Below, piece by piece: positions 23,901 to 38,708 of a stretch of DNA of 64,000 nt (its first letter is position 1; each line of letters opens with the position of its first letter). Position numbers and translations under genes: made by a program. Under the pieces are notes generated by a model. It saw only the letters and a program-made list of their open reading frames with translations. It ran no database searches and was not told the DNA's origin. The DNA comes from Rhynochetos jubatus (Eukaryota; Chordata; Aves; Eurypygiformes; Rhynochetidae): assembly GCA_027574665.1 (NCBI GenBank), contig CM050666.1, forward strand, positions 3,534,001-3,598,000, given 5' to 3'.

Positions 23901-25872
23901 AAAAACCCATTTTAATTCTGTGCTTCTAAGTGGATATTAGCAACAATAACATTAAACAAAATTAAACCGTAAAAAAGTACTCAAGAGTATCGTATTTGCA
24001 GTCAGCATATAGAACCTGATGGGGCTTCTGATCTGTTGTCTCTGTTACGGATGCTAGCGTGAAGGAAGTGAAAAATCTGCGTGTTGCCTTGGCTTGTTCA
24101 GACTGTTGTTGAGTTTATTTCTGTAATAATACTCTCTCTCTCCCACCAGCTCTCAGTAACTTAGGGGTTTCAAACACTGTTTTGCTCAGTCACAGTGAAA
24201 GATGCTTAATGCATCTTCATTAATATACATGAAATGCTGTTGCTGTTTTCTGCTGAGGAGGTAACTGGCTTTTCCATCTCAGGTCTCGTCTGTGTGTGCG
24301 AGAGTAAGAGACAGAGAGAAAGGGGAAGGGGAAGTGGAAAAGAGTTGTTTTGTGGACACATGTAGGCAGCGTTTAAAAAACCCAACCCAATCTGCTTTGG
24401 TCTTGTAAAATACATATCCAGAACGCATTCAAAGTGAAGACTCGTGTCGAGCAGGGTGAGAGGGGGAGCTTTTTTCAAATTGTTACTTTTTAAGGCCTAT
24501 CAGCCAGCTTTTAATCAATTCGGTATATGTGATGTCAGAATGTATGTCATGTTCTGGCTTCTTAACCGGAATTTCGTATTATAGAAAATCAAGTGTCTTC
24601 TACACACATGAAACTTGAGTAGTGGCCCTTTTTTTCCTTCTGTCTGCATGACACAGGTCACACTAGTATAGGAATCAGTGAGCGAGGTTCCGATGTATCA
24701 GCGTATCAGTAATGATAATAAAGAAGTAACAAAAATACTAGGACCTGCACACGTCTTACTAATCCACCATGAAAGGAATTACAGTTCACCAACTGCCTGG
24801 CCTTGTCTAGACTGTTTCTTGTATTAATAAATGGAAAGATTTTTGCTATGAGAATAAATCCTAGTGTTTTCACTTCTCAAAGCAGCTTCTCTTTGAAATT
24901 ATGGCAATGTGGTAAGTATACCATTCTGTACAGACCACTCTATGATTCTATAAACTACCTAATGAACATAAACCATCTTTTTCACTGGTAGAATCAGGAA
25001 CATTGACTTCTTCTGGAAAAGACTGTGTTCTTTTTCATTTGCTCCTGTCAGATCCTGTCCAGTGATTTCCTCCCTAAAATGCATGCGCTGTAGTCTGTGT
25101 ACAAGCTCTAGTATAAGAAAGAGTTTTACAAAGTGGGGGAAATTCATAGCAGAATCAACTCGAAGGATGAAATATCTGGAGGTTTGATTCATGAAGGCAA
25201 ATCAAAAGAGTTTTTTATGTACAGCTTGGAAGAGAAATGTAGGAGAGAAATGGTCTGATAATCTAAAATGTTTTGGAGCATCACAAATGCTGTGAGGTTG
25301 CAAAATAAAACTCAGAACATGCAGCATAAAACCCTAAGGAAAAACTCTGGGGAAAAACCATTAAAAATGATACAAAGGAGTGTAATTTCTTGAGGTAAAA
25401 TGAGATGACGAGATTTGTTCTTGACTATGAGTCAGCGTACAGAGGAGCACATTTCTAAGAAATATAAGTACAGTCACTGACTAAGGCTGAATATAATTCT
25501 TAGAATACACTAATTGCTGCACTGGTCAGGATTAGGGTCTAGATAGCCTCTTCATTCTCTAATTTTTGTAATTGGATGGATTTGTTCACTATTTCAATAC
25601 ATGGCAGATAGTATTTCATATTTTTGCAGCACTTTTCAGCAAATGATTTAAAATAGCTTTAATTAATACTTTAAATTCCCCTTTGTGGTCAACAAGTGCT
25701 GTGCTTCTTACACACAAATGGGGAGAGAGAGATGAGTATGAAATACAGCTCCATGTAGATAGGTCTTTGCAAGTTCTGTGCATTGGAGCCACTGCTGCCA
25801 GAAGGGAAATATAGAAACACCTCCTCTATGTAACTGATTGGCTCAGCTTGAATTGTGTATATGAACTGTCAT
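20983..25872. other. Unique noncoding sequence
   Basis: No gene is supported. A C-rich run occurs at 22090-22106. A stretch near 24918-24957 (accattctgt...ctatgattct) resembles a CR1 tail, but too little is left to call. Confidence 0.4.
22090..22106. repeat. Poly-C tract
   Basis: C5-T-C11. On the minus strand this is a G-run able to form G-quadruplex-like structure and prone to length errors in sequencing. Confidence 0.9.
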
Positions 25873-26565
25873 GAATCATAGAATCATGGAACGGTCTGGG
25901 TTGGAAGGGACCTGGAAGACCATCTAGTTCCAACCCCTTGCCATGGACAGGGACACCTTCCACTAGACCAGGTTGCTCCAAGCCTCATCCAGCCTGGCCT
26001 TGGGCACTGCCAGGGATGGGGCATCCCCAGCTTCTCTGGGAACCTGTTCCAGTGCCTCACCACCCTCTCTGAGAAGAACTTCTTCCTGATACCCAATCTA
26101 AATCTCCCCTCTTTCAGTTTAAACCCATCACCCCTTGTTCTGGCACTCCCTGCCCTTATAAAAGGTCCCCCTCAGCTTCCTTGCAGGCCCCCTTCAGGTA
26201 TTGGAAGGTGCTATAAGGTCTCCCCAGACCCTTCTCTTCTCCAGGCTGAACAAGCCCAACTCTCCCAGCCTGTCCCCATGGCAGAGGGGCTCCAGCCCTC
26301 GGAGCATCTTCGTGGCCTCCTCTGGACTCACTCCAACCTGTCGATATAATTTTTACATTTTGGGCTCCACAGCTGGACACAGCACTGCAGGTGGGGGTCT
26401 CACAAGAGCAGAGCAGAGAGGGAGAATCCCCTCACTCACCCTGCTGGTCACACTTCTGATACAGCCCAAGATCCAGTTGGCTTTCTGGGCTGCCAGCGCA
26501 CACGGCCGGCTCATGTTCAGCTTCTCATCCATGTTTGGCTTCTCAACCACCTGTCATCCAGGGGC
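25873..26565 (-). mobile_element. CR1 LINE 3' end (antisense), 5'-truncated
   Basis: This starts with aatcatagaatcatgg and gggttggaagggacctggaa, the reverse complement of the CR1 3' UTR and ATTCTATG tail. It then runs through the familiar ccaggttgctccaagcc, cttgggcactgccagggatg, ttcagtttaaacccatcacc and cttctccaggctgaac blocks, to ggctcatgttcagcttctca at the far end. That is about 690 bases of the 3' part of the element (3' UTR and the end of ORF2). The usual severe 5' truncation applies, and no full RT or endonuclease is present. Good preservation suggests a younger avian CR1 subfamily. The ORFs seen inside it on either strand are not host genes. Confidence 0.93.
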
Positions 26566-29500
26566 CTGTCAGCAGATCAAGAATTACCCAGTGAATAAGT
26601 TTGCAAATTATTCTGATAAAAATATCTTGAAGAATTTGACATAGTGAAGAAAGTGAAATTAATTGGAAACTTCTGCTGAGCCTGTAGTTGACTTTGACCA
26701 GATGACACCTCATAAGCGTTACTCAGTCCTCATTTTGTATACCGCAGGTAAAGTCCAGAGTCCTGTAGCCAAGAATGCTATGGTTTGATAGAGCAGTGGA
26801 GAATATCAGAATCTGAATCAATGTTTGAAAAGAATCAAAGGCTCTTTTGTCTATTTTGACACCTGATACTCTGCAGCAAAGATTTCCACTTCCGATGAAA
26901 AAAACTGCTGTCGGGCTTGTTTCCTACTCCAGACATCCAGGGAGTAAATCTCTCCAATTGTTCCAAACTGCACCGATATATAATATCAGGAGGAATGTGC
27001 AGCAGAATGGATATAATGTGAAAAATCTACAAGCCTGAAAATAAAAACTAAACAACCCTCTGATCTGCACGCATAATCCCATGGTGCAGCTGACCCAGAA
27101 TTGTAATGCAAATATTGTAGTTCAATCAGGCTATTTTAAGACAGGATAGGAATGAGGCTTCTACTTTCCCCAGAAGGAATGTACATCATTGCCTCTTCTT
27201 TAATTTCCTTTTGATTAAAAAAATATTAGACTGTCTGAAGAGTATGTGCTATCTTTTCTGTGTGTTGAGGGAAAGAGAAAAATCAAAAGGAATGAGAAAT
27301 ACAGGTGAACTTGTCAATTCAGGTTCACTGGGAAAAGCTTAGAACTTTTTGTTAGATGCTTTTTCTATGATTTACTCTGGCTGATTAAGAAATTCGATTT
27401 CTTTCCTTCTTTCTTCCTAAAATCTGAAATCTACCACAGGCATTCTAGATAAGGAGGGAACAAGAGGATGTGAGTTATGTTTCTATGCAGTTCTTCCCTC
27501 ACTGATTGTTTAAGGTTTATTTATATAGCCATTAATTCAGTGGTTAGTGAGATGTGAGGTTTTGATACCTGAAGTACGCTGAAGCTGAGCTTTAGTCTTC
27601 CCCATTGGTTGCAGCCAACCAAAATAACTGGTGGCAAACCCTTTAGTTTTGAACCTTGATTGTTTTTTTCAGGTTTGGAAAATATTTGCAAACAGTAAGG
27701 AGATCTTAGAAAATTTCCAAACGGTTTGTTATGTTTTTATTATTTAACTGATTATGATGGCAATTTTCCATGTATTGTCTGTCTGCTTTTGAGCCAAATG
27801 GGTCAGCTTGTTGTGGTTGACATGCGACTTCTGACCAGCTGCCAGGGCTGATGGCTAAACCCATCCAGTCCCAAGAGATTTACCAGAGACCATTTTTACT
27901 GCTTTTCACATTCTCTGAAAAGTGTTTGAGAAATGTCAGCTGCAGAAAGCATCCTTTAAATGACTATCCAGGATATGGTGGGGAGAATGGCTTTTCGTGA
28001 CGCCGTCATGGAGACACCCGAGAACAGAATAATATTTTGACCAAAAAATACTAGAGGATAACTTTCCTATTAAGAAGACAGTGTCAAAGAAGGTTGAGGA
28101 AAGAGAACTGCTGACAGAGAGAGCTATAGGCTTTATCAGGAATATCCTTAAGCAACAGAATGTTGAATTAGTTGAAGCCCTTGAATTTCTATTTTTGTAT
28201 CTAGTTTTGCTGTCCCACAGCTAGTTTGCATTGTGTAACTGTAGAATGGCGATGAGAGTGAATATGGTGCTGATACAATAATTTTATATGAAGAATTGTG
28301 TGTGGATAATGGAAAATCGGGCTCTGCACTTATGGATATACACAGGCACACGTGCATGAAACTTTTTTAATCCCTGATTTGAGAGCCTTATGTTCTGTTG
28401 AGGTTTCTTCTCGTTAGTATGTAGCATTACGTAATAGCTTCTATTACTTTGTGTGTTGATCTGTCACTCCCACACTTCTCTGCTAAAGCCAAAGATGGTT
28501 CCTTTGCACATGAAACTTGAAAATGTGAAATTTTAAACTCTTCACAGGTTTCAGAAACTGATCTCTCCTCTCAAAGATGATCATTCCACTTGATACAAGC
28601 TGTAGAAATTCTTATGGATTAATTGGGGGATGGAGGAAATTGTTTATGTGGTTCTTTATGTTGTTGAAGGGAATAAAATCTTTGTTTCATGAAGTCTAGG
28701 TGTGCCTAGCTACTGCGGGGCTAGGTTCCACAGAAATGTTTGGCTAAACAATTTACATGAATTTAAGTGGCAACATCCTGAACGAGATGGTGCTGGTAGT
28801 TCCAAACAAATGGCCATAAAACTGTGCCTGCATTCCTCACATTATGCTTTTTGGTTTTGTAAAGACACTTCCTTTCTTTGGCATTTATCATTTTTAAAGG
28901 TTTTTTTTAGCTTCTTTTTAGCGTCTTCCTCTCTTTTGCAATGCATTAGTTACTATAGTAACTATGCTGTGAATGGTATAGAAAGAGGCTAGTGCACCCT
29001 AGCAGTGAAGTATAAAGCCACTTTATATAATAGTTTGAAATTTATATCATGGTTTTGAAAATACAGCAGTTTTTGTGGTGGTTTCCATGACCACGTATGT
29101 GGTATAAGTATATATAGCACTCTTAGGTCATCACTGGTAATTACCCTCTTCTGCCAACATGGGGAGGATGGTAACAGCCCTGCCTGAAATTCTACTCCAC
29201 AGACAAAGCATTCTGAAATACACATCTAAGCACTGCACCACCATCCGTTTACACCTTCTGAATATGTTTAGTTGTTATGGAAAGGTGGTGCATCCCTGTA
29301 GGCATGATGCTATATTCTAGTTGGTTTAACTTTCACTGTGATGCTTGGGGCAGGGTTGTATCCAGACTAGCCACTCTCTGCTGTTGAGTGAAACAGTTTG
29401 CTTTACTGTGTCACACCCCACTAGTGTAAAAGCCATAGTGTCTGTGCCATGCTTCTGTCATCCCCTAAGCTACCTTGCTCTGAGTCAGTATTTTCCCAGC

Positions 29501-32500
29501 TGAACGCCAAACATTGCAGAAAGCAAAGATAGAGTAGACAGTATTCCTGCGGCCACTTCTGACCTGCAGCTCCAGCAGAACTGCAGGAGACACGGTGGTA
29601 TAGGCTGTTCATTGATATTTGCCTCTGCTCCTCATAAGAGACCTTTTTTTTTCTACCAGAGCATATTTAAGCACAGCCTGGCGTAAATTCCTACTTTAGT
29701 AATTGTGTTCTACCTATCCCTGGAGTTCTGAGTGAGAGCATTGCCATTCATTACGTCCTGTCCTCAACACTCTGCTGCCAACTCGTGATTTTATTGAGTC
29801 TCAGGATAGTTGTTGTATTTTCAAAAAGTTCCAGCTCCTGAAGTAATGCAAATATGTGGAATTTATCTCATTACATAAAGGGCACACTCTTCGTTTTCTC
29901 AGCTGGGGGAAAAGCTTTAACTAGCAACTCAGTGCATTGTTAAGGCTGGCAAAAGGAAGTAATTAAAAAAGTATTCTTTTTAACATAGTCTCTAATTTAA
30001 GCAAGTATCTTCTCAAGTTCCCGACTCAAGAATTTCGGGTGTTTGGACTTGACAGTAAGTTATAGTTTGTTTATTTTTGCTGCCCTGCCCTATGTGGGAG
30101 CTTGAATATCTCTCTCAATGGTAGTGTCCTTTGCATTACCTCATAAAAGAGTGAAAGCTAAACTAGAAAGCTGTTTAAAAATGGTTTGAGATCCTTGGAT
30201 GGAAGCTGTGAAAAACACATCTGTACTCTTCAATATGCATTAACATATAAAGCCTATTAAAAATTAAGTTCCTAAAATCTTCTTCCCATGACCTGAAACT
30301 CTGCTGACGACTCTCTCTCTCTCTGGCAAGTGTGGCAGATTCTTGATGAGCTGGCTGATTCCTTATTTAAATTCTACAAACCCCTTGATAGACACTTGAT
30401 TCTTAGGGTTCTTAGGGTACAGTGAGTGAAAGACGGTAGTTACAAGAGGAAAATGGGTAGGCTCTGCCAAGGCATAGAAAAGGAAAGAGCCAGTATGTGT
30501 GTGCATGGGTGTACGTACAGTTGCTAGCATACTGCTTGGGAAAGGGATGTTGACCACTGGTCAGGAAAAAAACGGTGAGAGGGATATTTCACAACTACCT
30601 GCTCTCTGCAGGTTTTCTTGGCTCTTCCCTTTTAAATGCCCGGAACTGACCACTGACATAATATTTAGCTGACAATCTCCCCTCAGCTACTCTTTCTACC
30701 TTGGCAATGTGCTGCAATTCATCATATAGCAGATGCAAGCTTCTATTTTTCCCTTGCAAAGCAAGTTGAAGTATTCCTGACTGTGCCGTAGTAGGGTGTT
30801 TATTTCAATAACACGGACTGTTGGGTTCCTGTAGCTTGGAGCCTGGAGAAGGAGCAGGAGAGAAACCGAAATGTTTCTGTACAAGCCCCTGGCTGCAGAG
30901 CCCAGTAACCTCTCCACAGCGCTGTCATATTTCAGCCAAGTTATAGAAGGGCTTGGAAGCTTGCTCGAAGCAGGCCTAGGAGGAACTTGCATTGTTCACA
31001 TTATTGCTGGTATTCTCTGTTTTCTGGATAACAGCCAACAGGAAATTCCTGGGACAAATCTTTCCACTTTTTAAAAATAAAATATTTAGGGGAAAAAAAA
31101 AAAGGACAGTGCGTGAAACTAAGTCTTTTGGAACAAAGAAGCCAATATTAACCTCAAATCACAAATATGTAAAGTTTTGGGCCGCCTTTGTGATTTTAGT
31201 TTTTCCTCTGAAGGATTTATGACCTCACACGCCTTGTTTCTGTGACATCAGATGGTGTTGCCATGGGAACTGTTTTATTGTCAAAAACAAAAGAATTTTG
31301 AAGAGTTCCTTAGCAGCACAGGACACAGAGTGCAGAGTATAAAGAAACTATTTTTATCCAGATGATAAATCTGTTTTATTAGGCCCGTGATTTTTCAGCT
31401 CTGTCCTGCTAGAAGCAAGAGCGAATCTGGCAAAAACAACGAGTTGCACCTGTTAATCAGGGGCTGAATTTGTCCCTACGTGCAAAATCTTGGGAATTTC
31501 CTTTCTTGTCTCCCCCCTCCAAATGACTGATAGTTTCCAAATGCTTTAACATATGAGAAAAAACAACAATCTGCTCACACGAGCTTACAGGAGCAAAAGC
31601 TTGATAATAACAGGAAGTTTGTATTGCTGTGGGTTTGGTTACTTTAAATTGACAGTGTGCGATACTGAATGCGATTCATGAGGAATGAAATTCTGAGGAT
31701 TCATATTTTGCTTCCATAATACCTCCAAAATCACAAGGCATGAGAGATTTGGTAGTTTGTTATTGAATACGGAGCGCTGTAGTTTGTACTGATACGAGGG
31801 TGAGACCTGCTGTCCTCAGTGGGGAGGATGGATACCCACCAGTGGATCCATAGGTGAAAAAGAACAAAATGTGACTGAGCGTGGTTAAATGTAGAAGAAT
31901 GTTCAAACCCTAGCTGAAAACAAACAGGTAAACCTGCAAAAACTGTTAATGTCGCAAATCCAGGAGTTTTGTAGCCATAAAAATAGTCCGTGTGTATGAT
32001 GTGTGTATGTGCGTACTGATAGCACATACTGATGAGGCTTACGATCCAACCTGCACGCCTGTCTACACATAGTTTGTCATATAGTAACAGGGGAACAGGC
32101 TGCTTTTCCCTAAGAAAAATATCGACACGGGTTCCTGAAGAAAGTTGTTAGAGGAAATTTTAAAAATTCCTTTCACATATGTATCCTGCTCGACTTTGGA
32201 TTCTGCAGCTGCTGAATTTAGTGCCCCAGAACTGTTGCTGTATTCCAAAAGACAAGTGATCTCATTGCCATATATTTGCTAGAGTAAAAGTAATATGCAC
32301 AAGGGGATAGGTAGGTTAAACGCCATATGGTTAACCCCAACGTTTCTGTTTTAAATGATTCCCTGCGTTTGGGTGCATATCAGCATTTTGCAATGTTTTG
32401 CTGATCTTTTCTTTTGTAACGAGGTAACCTGGGGAGGAAGAGAAAGATAGTAACTGTAATTACTACTGATTTATATCTATTCTTTGTCCAATCCACCACT

Positions 32501-33762
32501 ACAAATGTATTCCTGTATACCTAAGCAGCTTAGAAGTGGATCTGAGGGAATATCAAGGATGCAGAATCCCAGCATGGGAAGGAGAAGGAAAGTGCTGCTT
32601 AAACATTGACACATTGCCAGATGTAGTGCTTTTTAACATTGGTGTGGGCTTGTTCACACTTGTCAAATCATACTGTGCTTGCTAATGTTGCATTTTCATC
32701 AACTATATTAGCTTGCTCTCTATTCCCACTCTTCACCAATGCTTTGCTTTTCATTTCTCCTTTCTTCCCTTCATTCCACTGTTCTTTGTTTTCCCCTTTC
32801 CCCCTTATCTTAACATCGTTTTCTTTCTTTCTTTCTGCCTGACTCCCTGTCAGCTGAAAAAAAATCAGTCTGACCCAATCTACATTTTTGTAGAACACGT
32901 AGGTTAAGCAGATGCCTGCCTGGAGGGATTTAGTGTCTCACCCTGATGTACAACATGCAAGCAATATATAGGCTGATACACAAGAGTGGGAGTAGTTAGG
33001 TGTTAATCACCAATTGAAGGATATGTGCAAGAAACACCTTTGGGATTTTCTTAGGGGAAAAAGGTACAGCCGTGGATGCTGCCCTGAAGAAAAGGGATGC
33101 TTTTTTTGGTGTACTAGTGGGTAGTGTCAGTGTAGAAATGGCGTTCAGACCTGAGGAGCATTTTGTGCTGAATACTAGGATGCTCCAGAAATAACAGATT
33201 ACTGTAGGTGGGAGTTTCGTATAAGTGAAAAAGAGACTCTTAAATTAGTTGTGGAAAACAGCTGAGATTTGTAAGGGATTTAAAAAATATTACATAGCGT
33301 AGCAGAACATCCCCTCTTCCCTCTCGTTCTCAATATACACAACAAATTATTCTCATTCCTTTGCCCCCTCAGCTCTTCCCCATTTCCCTGTGTGATGTGG
33401 AAGGATAAAAAGATAGAGCATTGAACTCAGTGTCTGATTTGGTTCGACAGGAGGAATACTGAAAAGATCTTTGCTGAGGGCAGATCTGTAGGCAGCAAAC
33501 AAGGGTGAGTGGAAAGGAGTTGTCCTGAAAGGCTCTTATCTCGGATCTCATCTCGTTTCATCCAAGTGGGGGTTGTCTGACAAGTACAGACAGTTAAGCA
33601 AGGCCAGTGTTAAACCAGACCGTTGCCTTTCAGTGGGTTGAGGGCTGCTGCTGGAGGGAGAATGTTAAGCAGGACAAAATCCTGAAGGATCACTAAGATA
33701 GGCTGAACTATGTAGGTTATGCTGCCTAGCAGGTAGTGGATGCTCTTAAGGTCAGGTATCCT
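26566..33762. other. Unique noncoding sequence
   Basis: No gene, RNA gene or clear repeat is supported across this AT-rich stretch. A (CT)n run of about 12 bases lies near 30311. Short A- and T-runs are present. ORFs are all under 100 codons and lack domains. Confidence 0.4.
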
Positions 33763-33810
33763 GGTTTTTTGGTTTGGGTTTTTTTTTGGTTTGGGTTTTT
33801 TTTTTTTTTT
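33763..33810 (+). repeat. T-rich tract with tandem ggtttgggttttttt units
   Basis: Two near-copies of ggtttgggttttttt are followed by a T-run. The same motif in reverse complement (aaacccaaaccaaaaaaacc) occurs at 39663-39706. Such GGTTTGGG/T-run tracts are a common low-complexity type in bird noncoding DNA, as I recall. Confidence 0.75.
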
Positions 33811-36800
33811 ACTCTAGGTTGCAAATTTTGTATTCTTATAGTGAAAAATCCTAATGGATCTAAATCTTCTCTTCACCTAGACAAGCTTTTACAAACCTTG
33901 AAAGGAGATTTTGCAAAAGAAGGATTTTGGCTCCTGGCTCCCCCAGTAATGTCTTGTGCAATACGAATATGCACATTTGTCTGAAAAGCAGCAAACGGGT
34001 TGCCGAGGAAGCAAAGTCAGCAAAGACTCACTCAAAGTTGTGTCATCTTTTTCATGGATTTGGCCCCTTTGCTGAGTGGGTCACAAAATGGGCTTTGGTC
34101 TTTGGTACCTTTCTCAGAATCTGTACAGGTCAACTCCTCACATTGCCACGGGACAGTTACTCATCATCTGCAAAGACTAAAGGTGCTGACTGGTAGGATT
34201 CACGTGGGCACTGCTGCACTGGAAACCAGGGAACATTCTGATCTGATCAGTTATGCTGCAGAAGCAGAGAAAGTTCCTTGATCCACCAGTATTAATGGAA
34301 GAAGAACTACAGATCTGCCATGCCTCTATATCTTGTTATCCTTACCATGGGTAATCACTGCTTTTGTGCCAGCTTAGTGTGTGCGTCCACACTTGGTGTG
34401 ATACAGATTCCTAAATCTGACTGTTATCAACGACCGCCTAGGTTGTAAGGGTTTAGAGTCCTCATATCCTATCCATAGCAAGGAAACATGGCCAAATATT
34501 TTAAAAATAGTTCTGTTTCTTCCCATTGTTCAGGGGAGAGATACGCTGTGTTCAGGAAAGGGATAGAATTTGTTCAGACATAGGTTTGCCACAAGCCATC
34601 TATCTTCCCGTTGTACATAATCTCAGGCTTTTCTGTGTTTGGGGAAAGATTTGCAGGAGACTTGAGTAAATTAAGGATAGTTACATGGAAGAAGATAAGA
34701 GAGCTGCTGGCATTCATTGTAATGGCTGTAGGTATTATAATGAACACTGATAAGAACACCACTTGCCAGACCCTGCATCAATGGCTACTTTTCATCTGCA
34801 AGAGGCTTTACCTGAATTAGAGTTTTGATTTGGAGCAGTAGTGCAGTTCTGAAGTGAGACCCCTAATCATCCCTACTTTCCATGCACTGGAGTAGTTTTA
34901 GATTGCATTAGCTAGGTTTAACTGTCTTTTGGAGGCAGTTAAACCAAGACTTTGCTTTCAGGGCACCACAGCCCCCAGCTGGGTTGTAAAGAGCCAGAGC
35001 AATGATTGGTCTCGTGGATGCTCCTGAACCAAATATACAGCAGGGATACTCAGTCCAGGGAATCAGGCTAAATCTACTCCAAAGCAGAATTCCAGGGCTG
35101 CGTTTAGTGTACACTGATCTACTAATGTGCTCCTGTTGTACAGGATCACTTGCAGGATGTAGCCAGAAGTGACTGCGGTTTAGGTGTCAGAATTAAATGT
35201 GAAGATGAGGAACAGGAATGTCTGCCATGCCAGTATGTCAGTTCATCCCAATAGTTACACCGTGAGCAGCCCTGGACCTGCCCCTCAGCTTCACATCAGC
35301 ATGAACAGCAAGTTCCGGTCGTCTTTGCCTACCTAATCCCTACAATCGAGTCAAGCCCCATACCCCCATGCAGGAATATGACTGTCAGCTGAAGGTTTGT
35401 GAAAATTTACTTCTCAGAGTAGGACTAAAGCTAAAACGTACCACCAAGTAGTGAGCAGAGTAAACGGCGCGGTACGGGAAGTCATTACCAGGTCCTACAT
35501 GCCTATGCATCGCACTGCAGATTGATCTCCCTGTTCAAAGGACAAGGATACCTGAGACAACCTCAGGGAACTTTAATTTTCAATTCCCTCCCTGCCCCAC
35601 AAAAGTTAGTCTTATGAAGAAGGAAACTGGAGGTAAATGTTCCTGCTTTTCATCTGCGGGGTGGGGCGGCCCTTCTCAGCCCGTGGCAGCTTGCCATCGG
35701 TTTTGCCACTGTTCTAAAAAGGGAAAGATTTTAAAACTTTCATCTTGGAACTAGAGAGCAGCTGGGGTGATTCAAGCCCTCCGTGCCCTGTGGCTGCCTG
35801 CCGTTTCCTCTTTCTTCGTGACTAGCCCAAGCATAATTCTTTGGTTCTTCGGAGAAGGGAAGGTTGTATTTCTTCCTTTTAAATCATTCGTAGGCATCCC
35901 TTGGAGCCTATATTGGATTTTTGGTTAGAGAGAAGAGAACCACTATGAATGTGGGTGCAAGAATAAAAGATTAAGGCCTGGCGCTGCCCTGAGAGAGATG
36001 GGACACTGGATTCATGGGCTGAAGCAGGGCTGAAGGCAGGAATCCTGTTAGGGGACAGGGGGGTTCTGCCACATGTAGTAGTTCATATAGGGTGAGGAAA
36101 CAAAGGAATTACTACAGAAAAGCAGCGCTGACATTGTTTTCAAGTTAAGCTTTTTATTCTCATTAGTCCTATGAAATCTCATGGTGAACCACTCTAAATT
36201 ATTACCTCCTAATGCTATTGTTTCTTGCCTCATTTTTGTAAGAATGTTATAAATCTTAATTTTTATGGCGCTTTACTTGATAATGCATGGATGTTTGGCC
36301 ACATGGTTTCCAGTGTTAGTTGGTGTAGTTGTTAGTATTATCTTTGTCTTAGAGGTGACAGTGTAATTAAAATACATTAATATTGACTGAGCTTCAGTGT
36401 TTCTAGGTTCTCAGCTGAGAGATTGAACTCAATGTGCATAGAAGTAGAAAGATGGAGTTTTATGTGCCCTGTGTGCATGTAGGAATGATTTCTGGAAAGT
36501 GTTGAACATTTTAGCTTAAAACTTCTACAGGAAAAACCTGTAACATAGCAGTTTTGCTCCTTCATACTGATTTATAAGCCAGATTTTTAAAGGAGAGAAA
36601 GAACTCCGACTTAATTTCTCTGTATGACTATGGACTGTTCCAAGTGTACAAAAGTCAGAAATCAGATCCCAGAAACAAAAACATTGTTCTAGGTTCCTTT
36701 TACTTGCTGGATGGCCTTTAGGATTCAGTCTTCCAGACTTTTCTACACATTTCAGAAAGTGTATTCTAACTGACAGGGAAGACTGGTATGTCATTTCTTG

Positions 36801-38660
36801 ATTCCAGGAGGTGGGTCTTTGCAAAAAATACAAAATACTGCAAGAACCACCAAAAAAAAGTGAAGTTTGCCTATGGCTTATGACCATCTTGGTTGTTGTA
36901 GTCTGATGTGTTCTGCACTGGCTTAAATAGGAATTTGTTCTGTTTGCTCCACTGTAAATTCTTCACTGTGATCTGACTTTTACACTTTGAAAATAACAGG
37001 TTTTTCTCCCATAAGAGTAATCAGGCTGAATAGATCTCAGGAGGAACACACAAGGACAGTAGAGTGGAAGTCTTTCCTTAGATTTAGCTTGGGTAAAATT
37101 AGTTTTGACGTTTTCTTCCCTATCTTACTGCTTCTCTTCTCCTGCGAAAGGGGAACGAACGCTTGGATTTCCAGGTCACAGTACAGGAGCATGAATCAGG
37201 CCTGAGGACTGTGGGAAGCTTGCCAGTGCCTGCCTACTCTTCACGTCTGCCTGCTACTCCGTAATATGTATGATCACTAAATGCTTCTGGAAAACAAGGA
37301 GAGGAAGAAGACAGGTCTTTCTCGGTGTGAAGAGGGGTAAAATGTGACAGCAAGCCTTCCCAGACACAGCACTCTGGAGATTCAGATTTGCCTGCAGCTG
37401 CTTGCACTACGTTCGGTTCAACCCACTGGGCAACTTCAGGTTTTCCCCTCAGTCCCTAACTCCGTCAAATAATGGATCCTTCCCTTCGTGGGCATTTTCA
37501 GGGAATCTGCTCAAAAGCTTTGCAATCTGTGCAAGGGGAAAGATTTTGCAGGGCTGACCTGCTCTTTGCTGAGTACTGCCCTCAGCCAGTGCTGCCCAGC
37601 CGTGCCCACTGAGCTACCGATGGTGATCTCTCAGTTTAAACTCTACATTTGCCTTACAAAGGTGCAATACCCGTTGGAGATGAGCATCAGGTCTGGTTTT
37701 TACATTAGCTGGTCCTTCCTCACGTGCTTTTAACAGCTGTGCTGGCAACTAAACTCATTCACCCTGTATCCCAAGAGCTTATCAGTTGATTTTGTGCTCC
37801 CTGCCCCCGTGCTGCCGTGTCTCCGTGAGTGGCCCCGCCAGCAGCCCTGCGGGTCTCCTTAGTTGCAGATTAGAGGCAGAAAAATGCCCCCTTTCTGTCA
37901 GTAAATAGCACTCTGGAGTGCTTCTCAGCTGGTAGCCCCAGTCCCCTGCAGCATTGCCATCGATTTTGCACAATGTGAGAAGGGTAATTCTTACCTCAGA
38001 GAGCGCAGGAGCCGCTCTGTGTTCCTCCAGCTTGGGAAGAGCCAGCTGCGCATCACATTCCGGCTACTCGGATCCTTAAAGAGGGGCTGTCAACTTGACT
38101 TTGCTTCAAAACTGCCTCAGTTTAGCAAGCCTATTGTTAAACTGTAAATTCAAATGTAAGCCTTCAAATTTTTCTGCTTTTCTGACACGATTCTATAATA
38201 CATGTATCAATGCAGACTGGAAGTGCAGGCAGAAGGATGGGAGCAGGTATGTTGTATCTATCAGTTGGGCCGCGGAAGCTGTTTGTGTTGCCTCTGGGCT
38301 TTTCTCAGACCTCCCAGCCACCCACCCCTACTCTCAACCCTCTCTGGAAATGACCTCTTCAGAAACGGTGTGCCGGGGCGCATCCTTAACAGTCAGTGGA
38401 ACAAGTGCTTCTTGCAGCTGCCTTTGCTAAAGCTCTGGCAGCCAACCCCTGGCCGGTTATGCTGGACACTCAGACTGAGAAGCGAGAGCATCAGTTCCAT
38501 GGGGAACGCACCAAAGCAGCTCAGGGGAGCAGCAGCTTGACTGATGTAAAAGGGCAGGAGATTTTGTGAGTGGAATCCTGTTCCGGAAGGAGCTCGAGGG
38601 GAGCTGACAGGTACAAGGAGATCGTTCACTCTAGGCGGGGAGAGCGTGGGGCTGCCTCTT
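33811..38660. other. Unique noncoding sequence
   Basis: No gene is supported. Just after the T-run an open stretch (about 33817-33984) follows a ttttactctag acceptor-like site, but it is AT-rich and has no family resemblance. Confidence 0.4.
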
Positions 38661-38708
38661 GAGAAGATCTCAGAAGATCCCTGATATCCTGCTGAGAAGA
38701 TCTCAGAA
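38661..38708. repeat. Short direct repeat gagaagatctcagaa x2
   Basis: A 15-base unit at 38661-38675 recurs exactly at 38694-38708 (33-base spacing), with a preceding shared t. The unit contains the palindrome gagatcttctc-like core tgagaagatctca. It is probably a local duplication. Confidence 0.7.

Noticed and set aside
24918-24957. CR1-tail-like stretch (accattctgt ... ctatgattct)
   Set aside because: Only the tail words are present, with no CR1 body upstream.
26201-26644. 147-codon plus-strand ORF
   Set aside because: It lies almost entirely within the antisense of a CR1 3' end.
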